Below are positions 1-8,173 of a stretch of DNA of 64,000 nucleotides, one piece after another (position 1 is the stretch's first letter; every line of letters begins with the position of its first letter). The stretch is from Pseudomonadota bacterium (GTDB taxonomy: Bacteria; Pseudomonadota; Alphaproteobacteria; Rickettsiales; UBA3002). Location: positions 124,001 to 188,000 of the forward strand of contig JAZKJM010000004.1 in the NCBI GenBank assembly GCA_040384265.1, in the 5' to 3' direction. The translations under genes and the position numbers were made by a program. The notes below the pieces were generated by a model. It did not search any database, was not told the origin of the DNA, and saw nothing but the letters and a program-made list of their open reading frames with translations.

Positions 1-1176
1 CTGCATGATCGGTTCTGCGGGCATCAATGCCTGAAACCGCGTAGCATCCTCTGGGCGAATGCTGATAACGGTGTCGGTGGGGTTGGTGACGGCAATGCCT
101 TGCGCCGCGAGGTGCTGCGCGAGGGTGCGGACCTCATCCGGGTGACCGTGAAATTCATACCCGCCCGCTTTTAGTTCATAAAGCCGATCAGCTCTCGCGG
201 CATCGTGCAGGGTTGTGCCAATGGGATCGCGGATGCGTGCCGTGGTTTCACGTGCGCCTTCCGTCATCGCGGTGATGGTTCTGATGGAGTATTTACCGGC
301 GTTCTCTTGTGCAGCCGCTTCCTGCATGCTGCCAAATATGCCACCACTCGCCTCGACCCGCTGGCGCTCTGCATCCAGGTAGTGGTGCGTGGCTTCTGCG
401 CGGCGCGCGTGCAGTTGGTTGGTCACATGCTCGGCGGCGGGAATAAACTCGTTCTGATAGACATTCCACATATGCGGATAGGCTTCCCGCATGCGCGCAT
501 CAATGACGGTATCGGGGACGTGCATGATTTTCATAGTCAGGTAATGGGACGACATTTCAGCGAACGCTTCGCGCGGATGCCTGCTGCTATCGGGGTACAA
601 CGCCAGATGCTCTGCGATCGTGCGCGTCTCGTACGGATGGAGGCTATTGCCTGGCCGAGGCGTGGTCTGGCTCATATCGGCTTGCACGGCGGCGTTCCAG
701 CTGGGGCGCTCCGAAAACTCGCTTCCTTGGCCCGAAGCCATCGCCAGCAGGTGGTCCATACGGTGCGATACTTCGTGGGTGAATAGCCGCATTGGTTCTG
801 CGATTGCTCGGTCGTTTTTGCTCCAGATAACTTCGTTGTGGGTTGCAATGGCCACCCCCGGGCTAGTCGGTGCGCGCTCAAGGCCGGTGAGCCCGGATGC
901 GCGTTGCGCCACTTCCTCGGTGCTGCTTGCCTGAAAGAGCGAGAGGTGGCTTTCAATAGCAAGCGTTTGTAGCCATTCCGGAGAGCGTGATACGACGCCG
1001 GTTATGCTGGCGTGCCATGCATCGGCGGGTTGCGGATTGCCGTGGACAAGAGGCCCAATGCTGTCGCTATCGGTAAAAAATCGCTCGATATAATGCCCGA
1101 TGGCGGCGTTGCTATAGCGGGAAGCTGCCACTGCGGCAGGTTTGTTTTCCCCATGGGTGCTATTGGTATCTGCCAT
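1..1176 (-). CDS. Putative zinc metalloprotease with HEVSH motif (3' end beyond window)
   Basis: An open frame of 392 codons runs from ATG at 1176 to the window edge without a stop, so the C-terminus is missing. A GAGGG ribosome binding site lies a few bases upstream. Residues 134-141 read HEVSHRMD, a HExxH zinc-binding motif followed by an acidic residue. About 65 residues later PREAFAEMSSHYL (201-213) supplies a glutamate plausibly acting as third zinc ligand. HExxH followed by an ExFAE-type helix is the arrangement seen in lethal-factor-like (ATLF) gluzincins. I see no N-terminal signal peptide or membrane segment. The region from about 240 on looks helical and charged. Substrate unknown. 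A CtrA-type site lies about 40 bases upstream. Coding is clear from the long open frame; the protease call is motif-based. Confidence 0.72.
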   Translation of the reverse strand, partial: MADTNSTHGENKPAAVAASRYSNAAIGHYIERFFTDSDSIGPLVHGNPQPADAWHASITGVVSRSPEWLQTLAIESHLSLFQASSTEEVAQRASGLTGLERAPTSPGVAIATHNEVIWSKNDRAIAEPMRLFTHEVSHRMDHLLAMASGQGSEFSERPSWNAAVQADMSQTTPRPGNSLHPYETRTIAEHLALYPDSSRHPREAFAEMSSHYLTMKIMHVPDTVIDARMREAYPHMWNVYQNEFIPAAEHVTNQLHARRAEATHHYLDAERQRVEASGGIFGSMQEAAAQENAGKYSIRTITAMTEGARETTARIRDPIGTTLHDAARADRLYELKAGGYEFHGHPDEVRTLAQHLAAQGIAVTNPTDTVISIRPEDATRFQALMPAEPIMQ

Positions 1177-1213
1177 CGTTTCCCTCTGTATTTCAATATT
1201 AATACAGGAGGGT

Positions 1214-1228
1214 TTAAGGATTCCTTAA
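1214..1228. promoter_or_regulatory. CtrA-type binding site upstream of the metalloprotease gene
   Basis: The sequence is TTAA-GGATTCC-TTAA, an exact TTAA-N7-TTAA match to the alphaproteobacterial CtrA consensus, inside a perfect 17-base palindrome (1213-1229). It lies 38-52 bases upstream of the ATG at 1176, where a promoter would be. Function is inferred from the motif alone. Confidence 0.55.
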
Positions 1229-1258
1229 AGGCGCGGCGGATTTTTAACGGCTACAGCT

Positions 1259-1441
1259 CTAGCCTAAGGCAATAATCCCATTGTCTTTATTGAATCCTGC
1301 GGCGAATGGCACGCGCTGGGCTTCCGGCGTGGCGGAAGCCAGGCTTGGGGGCAGTGTGACGATGCCACCGTTTTTGATAGCTGCTTCGAGCGCTGCGTGG
1401 ATGGCGTTAGCGTCTGTGTTGGCGGGCGTGTCCTGTGTCAT
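1259..1441 (-). CDS. Small protein, 60 aa, unknown
   Basis: The 60-codon frame starts at ATG 1441 behind a GGGAA element and ends at TAG 1259-1261, 82 bases before the metalloprotease start on the same strand. The product is hydrophilic at the N-terminus, with a helix-like alanine-rich stretch (residues 12-23) and a proline/alanine-rich centre; no cysteines, signal peptide or membrane segment. I recognise no family. Its own CtrA-type box about 55 bases upstream and its position argue that it is real and expressed with, or like, its neighbour. It could be a chaperone-like or regulatory partner, but nothing in the sequence shows that. Confidence 0.5.
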   Translation of the reverse strand: MTQDTPANTDANAIHAALEAAIKNGGIVTLPPSLASATPEAQRVPFAAGFNKDNGIIALG

Positions 1442-1494
1442 GGCAGATTCCCATTCGTAAAGGTGACGTTAGCATGATAATACAGCGGCAATGC

Positions 1495-1509
1495 TTAAGA
1501 AAGCCTTAA
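1495..1509. promoter_or_regulatory. CtrA-type binding site upstream of the 60-aa gene
   Basis: Read on the minus strand it is TTAA-GGCTTTC-TTAA, again an exact TTAA-N7-TTAA. The 17-base block 1494-1510 matches the block at 1213-1229 in 14 of 17 positions. It starts just after the tetR stop codon and 54 bases upstream of the small gene's ATG. Confidence 0.55.
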
Positions 1510-1510
1510 A

Positions 1511-2164
1511 TTACTTCGCCCGGGATGCGCTTTTCGGAATGCCGCTGATGCGATGGAGGGCGGTTTCCAGGGGTTTGCCGACGCAATCGATGCTGTTGGT
1601 GATGCGGGCCTGCAGCGTGGCGCCCATGACGTAAATATGCATTTCGCGGGCGCGCTGGGCAATGCCGCGCTTTTCGATCAGCCCGGCGCGGGCGGCGTGG
1701 GCCAGCAACCGCTCGAAATAGCCGGAGAAATGCTCGGTCATTTGCTCGGCAAGCTGGCGCAACGCCTCGTTATTGCCCCCCATTTCAGAGCCGACCGTGG
1801 CATACGGGCAGCCGCAGACTTTGCCGGTGGAAAGCATCGCCTCCTGCTGCTTGGTGAGTATGGCGCGGCAGACGGCGCGCAACTGCTGCTGCGGGCTGAG
1901 ATGGTTGGCGAAAATCGCCTCCATCTCGGGTTGGATTTGCTGCCAGTGGTCTTCGAGCGCGGCGGCGGCGAGGTCGCTTTTGGTGGGGAAGAAATGGTAG
2001 AAGCTGCCTTTTTGCACGCCCGCTTCCCGGCAAATATCCTCAACGCTGACATGGGCATAGCTGCTCGCCCAAATAAGCGCATGCGCCGCATCCACCAGTT
2101 TGCGGCGGGTGGCGTGGGTTTTGGGCGGCGTGCCCGTGCGGCTGGTTTGCGGTTTCTTGCTCAT
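1511..2164 (-). CDS. TetR/AcrR-family transcriptional regulator
   Basis: The 217-aa product has an N-terminal helix-turn-helix of the TetR type (about residues 18-65, with VSVEDICREAGVQKGSFYHF as the recognition region) and a helical ligand-binding C-terminal domain with a CGCP segment near residue 117. It is divergently transcribed from a complete RND efflux operon and shares the short intergenic region holding a palindromic operator, so it most likely represses that operon and itself until an effector binds. Start at ATG 2164; no strong ribosome binding site is visible. Family certain, effector unknown. Confidence 0.9.
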   Translation of the reverse strand: MSKKPQTSRTGTPPKTHATRRKLVDAAHALIWASSYAHVSVEDICREAGVQKGSFYHFFPTKSDLAAAALEDHWQQIQPEMEAIFANHLSPQQQLRAVCRAILTKQQEAMLSTGKVCGCPYATVGSEMGGNNEALRQLAEQMTEHFSGYFERLLAHAARAGLIEKRGIAQRAREMHIYVMGATLQARITNSIDCVGKPLETALHRISGIPKSASRAK

Positions 2165-2179
2165 AAATGCATTGTGTAC

Positions 2180-2200
2180 TTGACTGAACGGTCAAGTCAA
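2180..2200. promoter_or_regulatory. Palindromic operator between tetR and the efflux operon
   Basis: An inverted repeat with arms TTGACT and AGTCAA around a 9-base spacer; a nested TTGAC/GTCAA pair sits inside it. This is a usual form for TetR-family operators, and it lies in the divergent intergenic region 16 bases from the tetR start. It also leaves almost no room for a leader if the efflux operon began at ATG 2206. Confidence 0.6.
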
Positions 2201-2250
2201 CTTAAATGGCCCGGTGTGCAATGCAAAAAATTAAAAATGATGAGGTGGAT

Positions 2251-3483
2251 GTGAGCGGACGTAACAGAAGCGGGAAGCCAGGCTTTCCTTGGGGTTGGCT
2301 GGTGCTTGGTGTGGTGGTCGGCGCCGGTGTGTATTGGGGGCCGGGCTTGTTTCACAAGGGCGCCGCACCGCAAGCAGGCATGCCTGCCGGGGCCGGGGTG
2401 CCGGTCAGCACCGCGACGGTCGTCAGCAAAAACGTGACCGTGTGGTCGGAATTTTCGGGCATGCTGCAGTCGGTGAATGCGGTGGAGCTGCGTCCGCGCG
2501 TTTCCGGGCAGATCATGCAGGTGCATTTCGCGGATGGCGAGCAGGTCAAAAAAGGCCAGCTGCTGTTCACGATCGATCCGCGTCCCTATGAAGCGGAACT
2601 CGCCCGCGCCAAAGGTGCCTTCGCTGCCGCCCAATCGGGTGCGGAAAATGCGAAGCTGAACCTCGCCCGCGCGCAAAAACTCATCAAAGGCAAAGCGATT
2701 TCGCAAAGTGAATTCGAGGAGCGCAACAGCGGTGCGCAGCAATCCATCGGCAATTATGAATCGGCCAAAGGGGCATTGCAGGCAGCGCAGGTGAATCTCG
2801 ACTACACGCGCATCACCGCACCGATCAGCGGTAAAATCAGCCGTGCGGAAATCACCGCGGGCAACCTGGTGGATGCGGGTGGCAATGCGCCGCTGCTTGC
2901 CAGCATCGTCGCCCTCGCGCCGATTTATGCGAGCTTCGATATCGACGAGCAAACCTTCCTTGCGACCATTCAGGGTGTGCCGGCGGCGAAGCTGAAACAG
3001 ATCCCGGTCGAGGTGGGTTTAAGCAACGAGCAGGGCACGCCGACGAAGGCAGTGATCCACGCGTTCGATAACCAGATCACGCCCGGAAGCGGCACGATCC
3101 GCGTGCGCGCGCTGATTGCCAATAAGGATGAACGCTTGGTGCCGGGCCTGTATGCCCGCATACGCCTCGGCACGCCGGATGAGGCAGAAGCCGTGCTCAT
3201 TAACCCCACCGCGATCAACACCGATCAGGATAAAAAATTCGTGATGCTGGTGGGCGAGGGCAACAAAGCGACCTATACGCCGGTGACGCTCGGCGGCGTG
3301 ATCGACGGCTTGCAGCTGGTGAAAACCGGCCTCAAAGCGGGCGATCAAATCGTCGTCAACGGCCTGCAGCGCATTCGTCCGAATGCCGTGCTTGCAGGCA
3401 CGCCGGTCGATATGACCACGCTGCAACCGCTCAATCCCCCGGCGGAAGCGCCGCCGTCCACCGATGCTGCAGGTGTAAAATAA
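2251..3483 (+). CDS. RND efflux periplasmic adaptor (membrane fusion protein, AcrA/MexE type)
   Basis: This links an inner-membrane RND pump to an outer-membrane channel. An N-terminal hydrophobic anchor (PWGWLVLGVVVGAGVYW) is followed by a lipoyl half (LRPRVSGQIMQVHFADGEQVKKG), a helical hairpin of about 80 residues rich in Ala/Lys/Glu, the second lipoyl half (ITAPISGKISR), and beta-barrel and membrane-proximal domains. I prefer GTG 2251 because GAGG lies five bases upstream; in-frame ATGs at 2206 and 2221 have no ribosome binding site and 2206 abuts the operator. It is the first gene of the operon and its stop lies one base before the pump gene. Confidence 0.9.
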   Translation: MSGRNRSGKPGFPWGWLVLGVVVGAGVYWGPGLFHKGAAPQAGMPAGAGVPVSTATVVSKNVTVWSEFSGMLQSVNAVELRPRVSGQIMQVHFADGEQVKKGQLLFTIDPRPYEAELARAKGAFAAAQSGAENAKLNLARAQKLIKGKAISQSEFEERNSGAQQSIGNYESAKGALQAAQVNLDYTRITAPISGKISRAEITAGNLVDAGGNAPLLASIVALAPIYASFDIDEQTFLATIQGVPAAKLKQIPVEVGLSNEQGTPTKAVIHAFDNQITPGSGTIRVRALIANKDERLVPGLYARIRLGTPDEAEAVLINPTAINTDQDKKFVMLVGEGNKATYTPVTLGGVIDGLQLVKTGLKAGDQIVVNGLQRIRPNAVLAGTPVDMTTLQPLNPPAEAPPSTDAAGVK

Positions 3484-3484
3484 C

Positions 3485-6400
3485 ATGGCTGGTCTCGACA
3501 TTTCCCACCGTTTCATCGATCGGCCCATTCTTGCGGGTGTGCTGTCGTTCTTCATTTTTATCGCGGGCCTGATCTCGGTGTTCCAACTGCCGATTTCAGA
3601 ATATCCGGAAGTGTCGCCGCCGCAAATTGTCATCACCGCGAACTATCCGGGCGCCAACCCGAAAGTGATCGCCGAAACCGTGGCTGCACCGCTTGAGGAG
3701 CAGATCAACGGCGTCGAGAACATGCTCTATATGTCCTCGCAGGCGACGACGGATGGGGTGATGTCGATCACCGTCACCTTCAAGCTGGGCACCGATGCCG
3801 ATAAGGCGCAGCAGCTCGTGCAGAACCGGGTGACGCAGGCCACGCCGCGCCTGCCCGATGTGGTGCGCTCGCTGGGTGTGACCACGGTGAAAAGCTCGCC
3901 GGATCTGACGATGGTGGTGCATTTATTCTCGCCGAACGACCGCTACGACATGGCCTATTTGCGCAACTATGCGCTCATCAACGTCAAGGACCAGATCGGC
4001 CGCCTGCAGGGCATCGGTCAGGTGGCGCTGTTTGGCTCGGGCGATTACGCGATGCGGCTATGGCTCAACCCACCCAAAATGGCGGCGCGCAACCTGAGTG
4101 CGACGGATGTGGTGAACGCGGTGCGTGAGCAGAACATCCAGATCGCAGCGGGCGTGATTGGTGCGCAACCCAGCGGCGCGGATATTCCGTTCGAGCTGCC
4201 GGTGAACGTGCAGGGCCGCCTCAAATCGGTCGAGGAATTCGAGGATGTCATCATCAAAACCGACAGCCGTAGCGGTGCGGTAACGCGGCTGAAGGATGTG
4301 GCGCGTGTGGAGCTTGGCTCCAGCCAGTATTCGCTGCGCTCGCTGCTCAACAACAAGCCCGCGGTGGCGATTCCGATCTTCCAGATGCCCGGCTCCAACG
4401 CGCTGCAAATCTCCAACGATGTGCGCGCGTTGATGACCCGCCTCAAGGCCGATTTCCCCGAAGGCGTCGATTATAACATCGTCTACGATCCGACCCGTTT
4501 CGTCGAGCAATCCATCGACGCGGTGGTGCATACGCTGATTGAAGCGATCTTGCTCGTCGTGCTCGTCGTCATCGTGTTCTTGCAGACATGGCGTGCCTCT
4601 ATTATCCCGCTGCTGGCGGTACCGATTTCCATCGTCGGCACGTTCGCGGTGATGCATATGATCGGCTTTTCGATCAACGCGCTCAGCCTGTTCGGGCTGG
4701 TGCTCTCTATCGGGATTGTGGTCGATGATGCGATCGTCGTGGTCGAAAATGTCGAGCGCAACATTCAGAACGGATTGCGCCCGCGCGAGGCAACCTATCA
4801 GGCGATGCGCGAGGTCTCCGGGCCCATCATCGCCATTGCGCTGGTGCTGTGCGCGGTCTTCGTGCCGATCGCGTTCATCAGCGGTCTGACCGGGCAGTTC
4901 TACAAACAATTCGCCCTTACCATCGCGATCTCGACCGTCATCTCGGCGTTCAACTCGCTGACGTTGAGCCCGGCGCTCGCCGCTATTTTGCTGCGCAGCC
5001 ACGATGCACCCAAAGATCGTCTGACGCGGGTGATGGACAAATTGTTCGGCGGCTTCTTCGCGCGCTTCAACCGCTTCTTCCAGCGCTCGTCGGATCGTTA
5101 TGCGCGCATCGTGGAGTGGTCATTCCACCGTAAATTCCTGCTCGGCATGGTCTATCTGGGCTTGCTCGGTCTCACGGTGTTTGGCTTCACGCTGGTGCCG
5201 GGCGGTTATGTGCCAAGCCAGGATAAGCAATATCTCGTCGCCTTCGCGCAGCTGCCGGCCGGTGCCTCGCTCGAACGCTCAGATGCCGTCATCCGCCAGA
5301 TGTCGGACCTCGCGCTCAAGCAGCCGGGCGTTGAAAGCTCGGTCGCGTTCCCGGGCCTGTCGATTGCCGGGTTCAGCAATAACTCCAGCGCCGGGATCGT
5401 GTTCGTCACCCTCAAACCGTTCGAGGAGCGCACCACCAAAGAGCTCTCCGCGATGGGCATTGCCGGTGCGTTGAACCAGCAATTCGCCGCCATCGAAGGC
5501 GCATTTGTGGCCATCTTCCCGCCGCCGCCAGTGTCGGGCCTTGGCACGATTGGCGGCTTCAAGCTGGAGATTCAGGATAAGACCGATGTGGGCTACAACC
5601 AGCTTGCCGCCATCACCGGCCAGATCATGGGCAAAGCGGCGCAGACGCCGGAGCTGGTGGGCGTGTTCAGCAGCTTCCAGAACGATGTGCCGCAGCTGCA
5701 GGTCGATATCAACCGCGTGCGCGCGCTGCAGCAGGGCATTCCGCTTGGCAGCCTGTTCGATACGCTGCAGATGTATCTGGGCTCTTATTATGTGAACGAC
5801 TTTAACATGTTCGGCCGCACCTTCCGCGTCTATGCCGCGGCGGATGCGCCGTTCCGCAGCCATGCGGAAGATATCGGGCAGCTGAAAGTGCGCAATGCGG
5901 CGGGCCAAATGGTGCCGCTGGGTTCGCTGGTCAATGTCTCGCAGACCTATGGCCCGGATCGGGCGACGCGCTACAACGCCTTCCGCGCGGCGGATCTGAA
6001 CGGCAATGCCGCGCCCGGATTCTCCTCCGGTCAGGCGCAGGCGGCGATCGTGAAAATCCTCGACGAGGTGCTGCCCAAAGGCATGACCTACGAATGGACG
6101 GAGCTGACCTACCAGCAGATTCTTGCCGGCGATACGGCGCTGCTCGTCTTCCCGCTCTGCGTGCTGTTCGTGTTCCTCGTGCTGGCAGCGCAATATGAGA
6201 GTTTGAGCCTGCCGCTGGCGGTGATTCTCATCGTGCCGCTGTGCTTATTCGGCGCGATTTGGGGCGTGAAAATCACCGGGCATGAGAACAATATCTTCAC
6301 CCAAATCGGCTTTATCGTGCTGGTCGGATTAGCGTGTAAAAACGCGATTCTGATTGTCGAGTTCGCGCGTGAACTGGAGCATCAGGGGCGCAGCATTTCC

Positions 6401-6658
6401 GCCGCGGCGCTGGAAGCCAGCCATCTGCGCCTGCGGCCGATTCTGATGACCTCGTTCGCCTTCATCATGGGCGTGATTCCGTTGGTGCGCGCCACCGGTG
6501 CCGGTGCTGAAATGCGGCAGGATATGGGCATCGCGGTGTTCTCCGGCATGATTGGTGTGACGTTGTTTGGCTTGCTGATGACGCCGATGTTCTATGTCAT
6601 TGTGCGCAGCATTGCGACCCGGGGTGCATCGCACAAAAATGGAGAGACCCATGCGTAA
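3485..6658 (+). CDS. RND efflux transporter, HAE1 family (MexF/OqxB-like)
   Basis: A 1057-aa proton-driven inner-membrane pump, the usual HAE1 length. The first membrane helix is at residues 10-30, followed by a large periplasmic loop, a cluster of five helices at about 340-500, the second loop, and a C-terminal helix bundle. The fourth helix carries GIVVDDAIVVVENVERN with the paired aspartates used in proton relay, and helix 10 carries GLACKNAILIVEFA with the conserved lysine. Overall the sequence reads like the MexF/OqxB branch exporting hydrophobic antimicrobials; substrates cannot be told from sequence. It lies between adaptor and outer-membrane channel genes under the TetR regulator. Confidence 0.93.
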   Translation: MAGLDISHRFIDRPILAGVLSFFIFIAGLISVFQLPISEYPEVSPPQIVITANYPGANPKVIAETVAAPLEEQINGVENMLYMSSQATTDGVMSITVTFKLGTDADKAQQLVQNRVTQATPRLPDVVRSLGVTTVKSSPDLTMVVHLFSPNDRYDMAYLRNYALINVKDQIGRLQGIGQVALFGSGDYAMRLWLNPPKMAARNLSATDVVNAVREQNIQIAAGVIGAQPSGADIPFELPVNVQGRLKSVEEFEDVIIKTDSRSGAVTRLKDVARVELGSSQYSLRSLLNNKPAVAIPIFQMPGSNALQISNDVRALMTRLKADFPEGVDYNIVYDPTRFVEQSIDAVVHTLIEAILLVVLVVIVFLQTWRASIIPLLAVPISIVGTFAVMHMIGFSINALSLFGLVLSIGIVVDDAIVVVENVERNIQNGLRPREATYQAMREVSGPIIAIALVLCAVFVPIAFISGLTGQFYKQFALTIAISTVISAFNSLTLSPALAAILLRSHDAPKDRLTRVMDKLFGGFFARFNRFFQRSSDRYARIVEWSFHRKFLLGMVYLGLLGLTVFGFTLVPGGYVPSQDKQYLVAFAQLPAGASLERSDAVIRQMSDLALKQPGVESSVAFPGLSIAGFSNNSSAGIVFVTLKPFEERTTKELSAMGIAGALNQQFAAIEGAFVAIFPPPPVSGLGTIGGFKLEIQDKTDVGYNQLAAITGQIMGKAAQTPELVGVFSSFQNDVPQLQVDINRVRALQQGIPLGSLFDTLQMYLGSYYVNDFNMFGRTFRVYAAADAPFRSHAEDIGQLKVRNAAGQMVPLGSLVNVSQTYGPDRATRYNAFRAADLNGNAAPGFSSGQAQAAIVKILDEVLPKGMTYEWTELTYQQILAGDTALLVFPLCVLFVFLVLAAQYESLSLPLAVILIVPLCLFGAIWGVKITGHENNIFTQIGFIVLVGLACKNAILIVEFARELEHQGRSISAAALEASHLRLRPILMTSFAFIMGVIPLVRATGAGAEMRQDMGIAVFSGMIGVTLFGLLMTPMFYVIVRSIATRGASHKNGETHA

Positions 6659-8171
6659 ATTCTTGCTCGCCAGCGCCTCGCTGCTGGCACTCACGGCCTG
6701 CGATTTATCGCCGGATTACACCCTGCCGAACTTCGCGCTTCCATCTCTCTTCAAGGAAGACACAGTGGTGGCGGAAGCAACCGTTGAGCCCGCAACGGAT
6801 GGCAAATGGAAGCGCTTCGACGAGAAAGCCAAGGTCGAGGAATTCGCCTGGTGGCGCATGTTCAACGATCCCGCGCTCGATGCGCTGGAAGAACAGGCGA
6901 TGAAAGATAACCCATCGCTGGAAGCTGCTGCCGAGCGCGTTAACCGCGCCCGCGCCGTTGCGGATAATCAGGATGCGAGCCTGTTCCCAACTCTGTCGGC
7001 AGGCTTTGGGCCATCGCGCCAATTGCAATCGCCCGCCAGCATCAAGCCCAACCTGCCGCCGGGTACCGCCGCTGTCACCAAGCCCTACACGCTGTATGAC
7101 GCGAAGGGCACGATCAGCTACGAGCTGGATCTGTTTGGCAAAAACCGCAACCTGTCGCGCGCCGCGGCGGATGATGCGCAGGCCGAGGAGAACAACTACC
7201 GCGCCGCCCGCCTGAATCTTCAGGCCGAAGTGGCGCAAGCCTATTACCGCCTCGCCGCGCTGCGGATGGAATCGGCGATTGTGCAAAAAACCATCGCCAC
7301 CCGCAGCGACGCATTTGCGCTCACCCGCAAAAAACGCGAAGTGGGCGAGGTGGATGATCTGATTGTGGCGTCGTCGGAAACCGACCTTGCCAATGTGCAG
7401 GCCGATGCCGCCGTGCTCGCCCAGAATCAGGCGCTGCAGGAACATGCGCTGGCCATCCTTGTTGGCAAATTGCCGTCCGAACTCACGGTCGGCGCGATTG
7501 CGCTGAACGCCAAACCGCCGGTCGTGCCTGCGGGCCTTCCCTCCACCTTGCTGGAGCGCCGCCCGGATATTCGTGTCGCCGAAAAACAAATTGCTGCAGC
7601 AAATGCCCGCATCGGCGTCGCCCGCACCGGTTATTTCCCGGACATCTCGTTGTCCGCCACCGGCGGCTTCACCTCGGGCGAGCTGAGCGATTTATTTGAG
7701 TGGTCCAACCGCACCTGGCTGATCGGGCCGCTGGCGGGCACGATACTCACCCAGCCGTTGTTCGAAGGCGGCCGCCTTGCCGCCCAGCTGGCGCAAAGCA
7801 AGGCCGATTATGCTGCGTCGGTCGCCACCTATCGCGGCTCCGTGCTGCAGGCTTTCCGCGAGGTGGAAGACCAGCTGAGCGGCTTGCGTAACCTGAGCGA
7901 TCAGGCCGCCGCCACCAGCACCGCCCTTCGCTCCGCCACCCGCGCGAACGATGTCGCCAAGCAGCGCTACGATGTGGGCTATGCAAGCCATCTGGAATAT
8001 CTCGATGCGCAGCGCAGCTTCCTCAACGCCCAGCGCGGGCAGGTGCAGGTGCTCGGCAACCGCTACGTGACGACGATCCAGCTGGTAAAAGCCCTCGGCG
8101 GCAGCTGGCAGGCCGCACCGCTGCCTGAGAAGCTCGCCGAGCCGATCAGCACACCCGCCGCCGCACAATAA
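6651..8171 (+). CDS. RND efflux outer-membrane lipoprotein channel (NodT/OprM family)
   Basis: Start chosen at ATG 6651, which overlaps the pump gene's end by eight bases and follows GGAGAG; the N-terminus is then a lipoprotein signal, MRKFLLASASLLALTAC, with acylated Cys17. The mature part shows the doubled outer-membrane-efflux-protein repeat with long helices and motifs typical of the family (LERRPDIRVAEKQIAAANAR, TGYFPDISLSATGGF). It forms the trimeric exit duct of the tripartite pump. About 506 residues, normal for the family, with an alanine/proline-rich tail. Confidence 0.92.
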   Translation: MRKFLLASASLLALTACDLSPDYTLPNFALPSLFKEDTVVAEATVEPATDGKWKRFDEKAKVEEFAWWRMFNDPALDALEEQAMKDNPSLEAAAERVNRARAVADNQDASLFPTLSAGFGPSRQLQSPASIKPNLPPGTAAVTKPYTLYDAKGTISYELDLFGKNRNLSRAAADDAQAEENNYRAARLNLQAEVAQAYYRLAALRMESAIVQKTIATRSDAFALTRKKREVGEVDDLIVASSETDLANVQADAAVLAQNQALQEHALAILVGKLPSELTVGAIALNAKPPVVPAGLPSTLLERRPDIRVAEKQIAAANARIGVARTGYFPDISLSATGGFTSGELSDLFEWSNRTWLIGPLAGTILTQPLFEGGRLAAQLAQSKADYAASVATYRGSVLQAFREVEDQLSGLRNLSDQAAATSTALRSATRANDVAKQRYDVGYASHLEYLDAQRSFLNAQRGQVQVLGNRYVTTIQLVKALGGSWQAAPLPEKLAEPISTPAAAQ

Positions 8172-8173
8172 GC

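Noticed and set aside
205-786. 193-codon plus-strand frame at the left edge
   Set aside because: It is the mirror of the metalloprotease frame, which is longer, has a ribosome binding site and coherent motifs.
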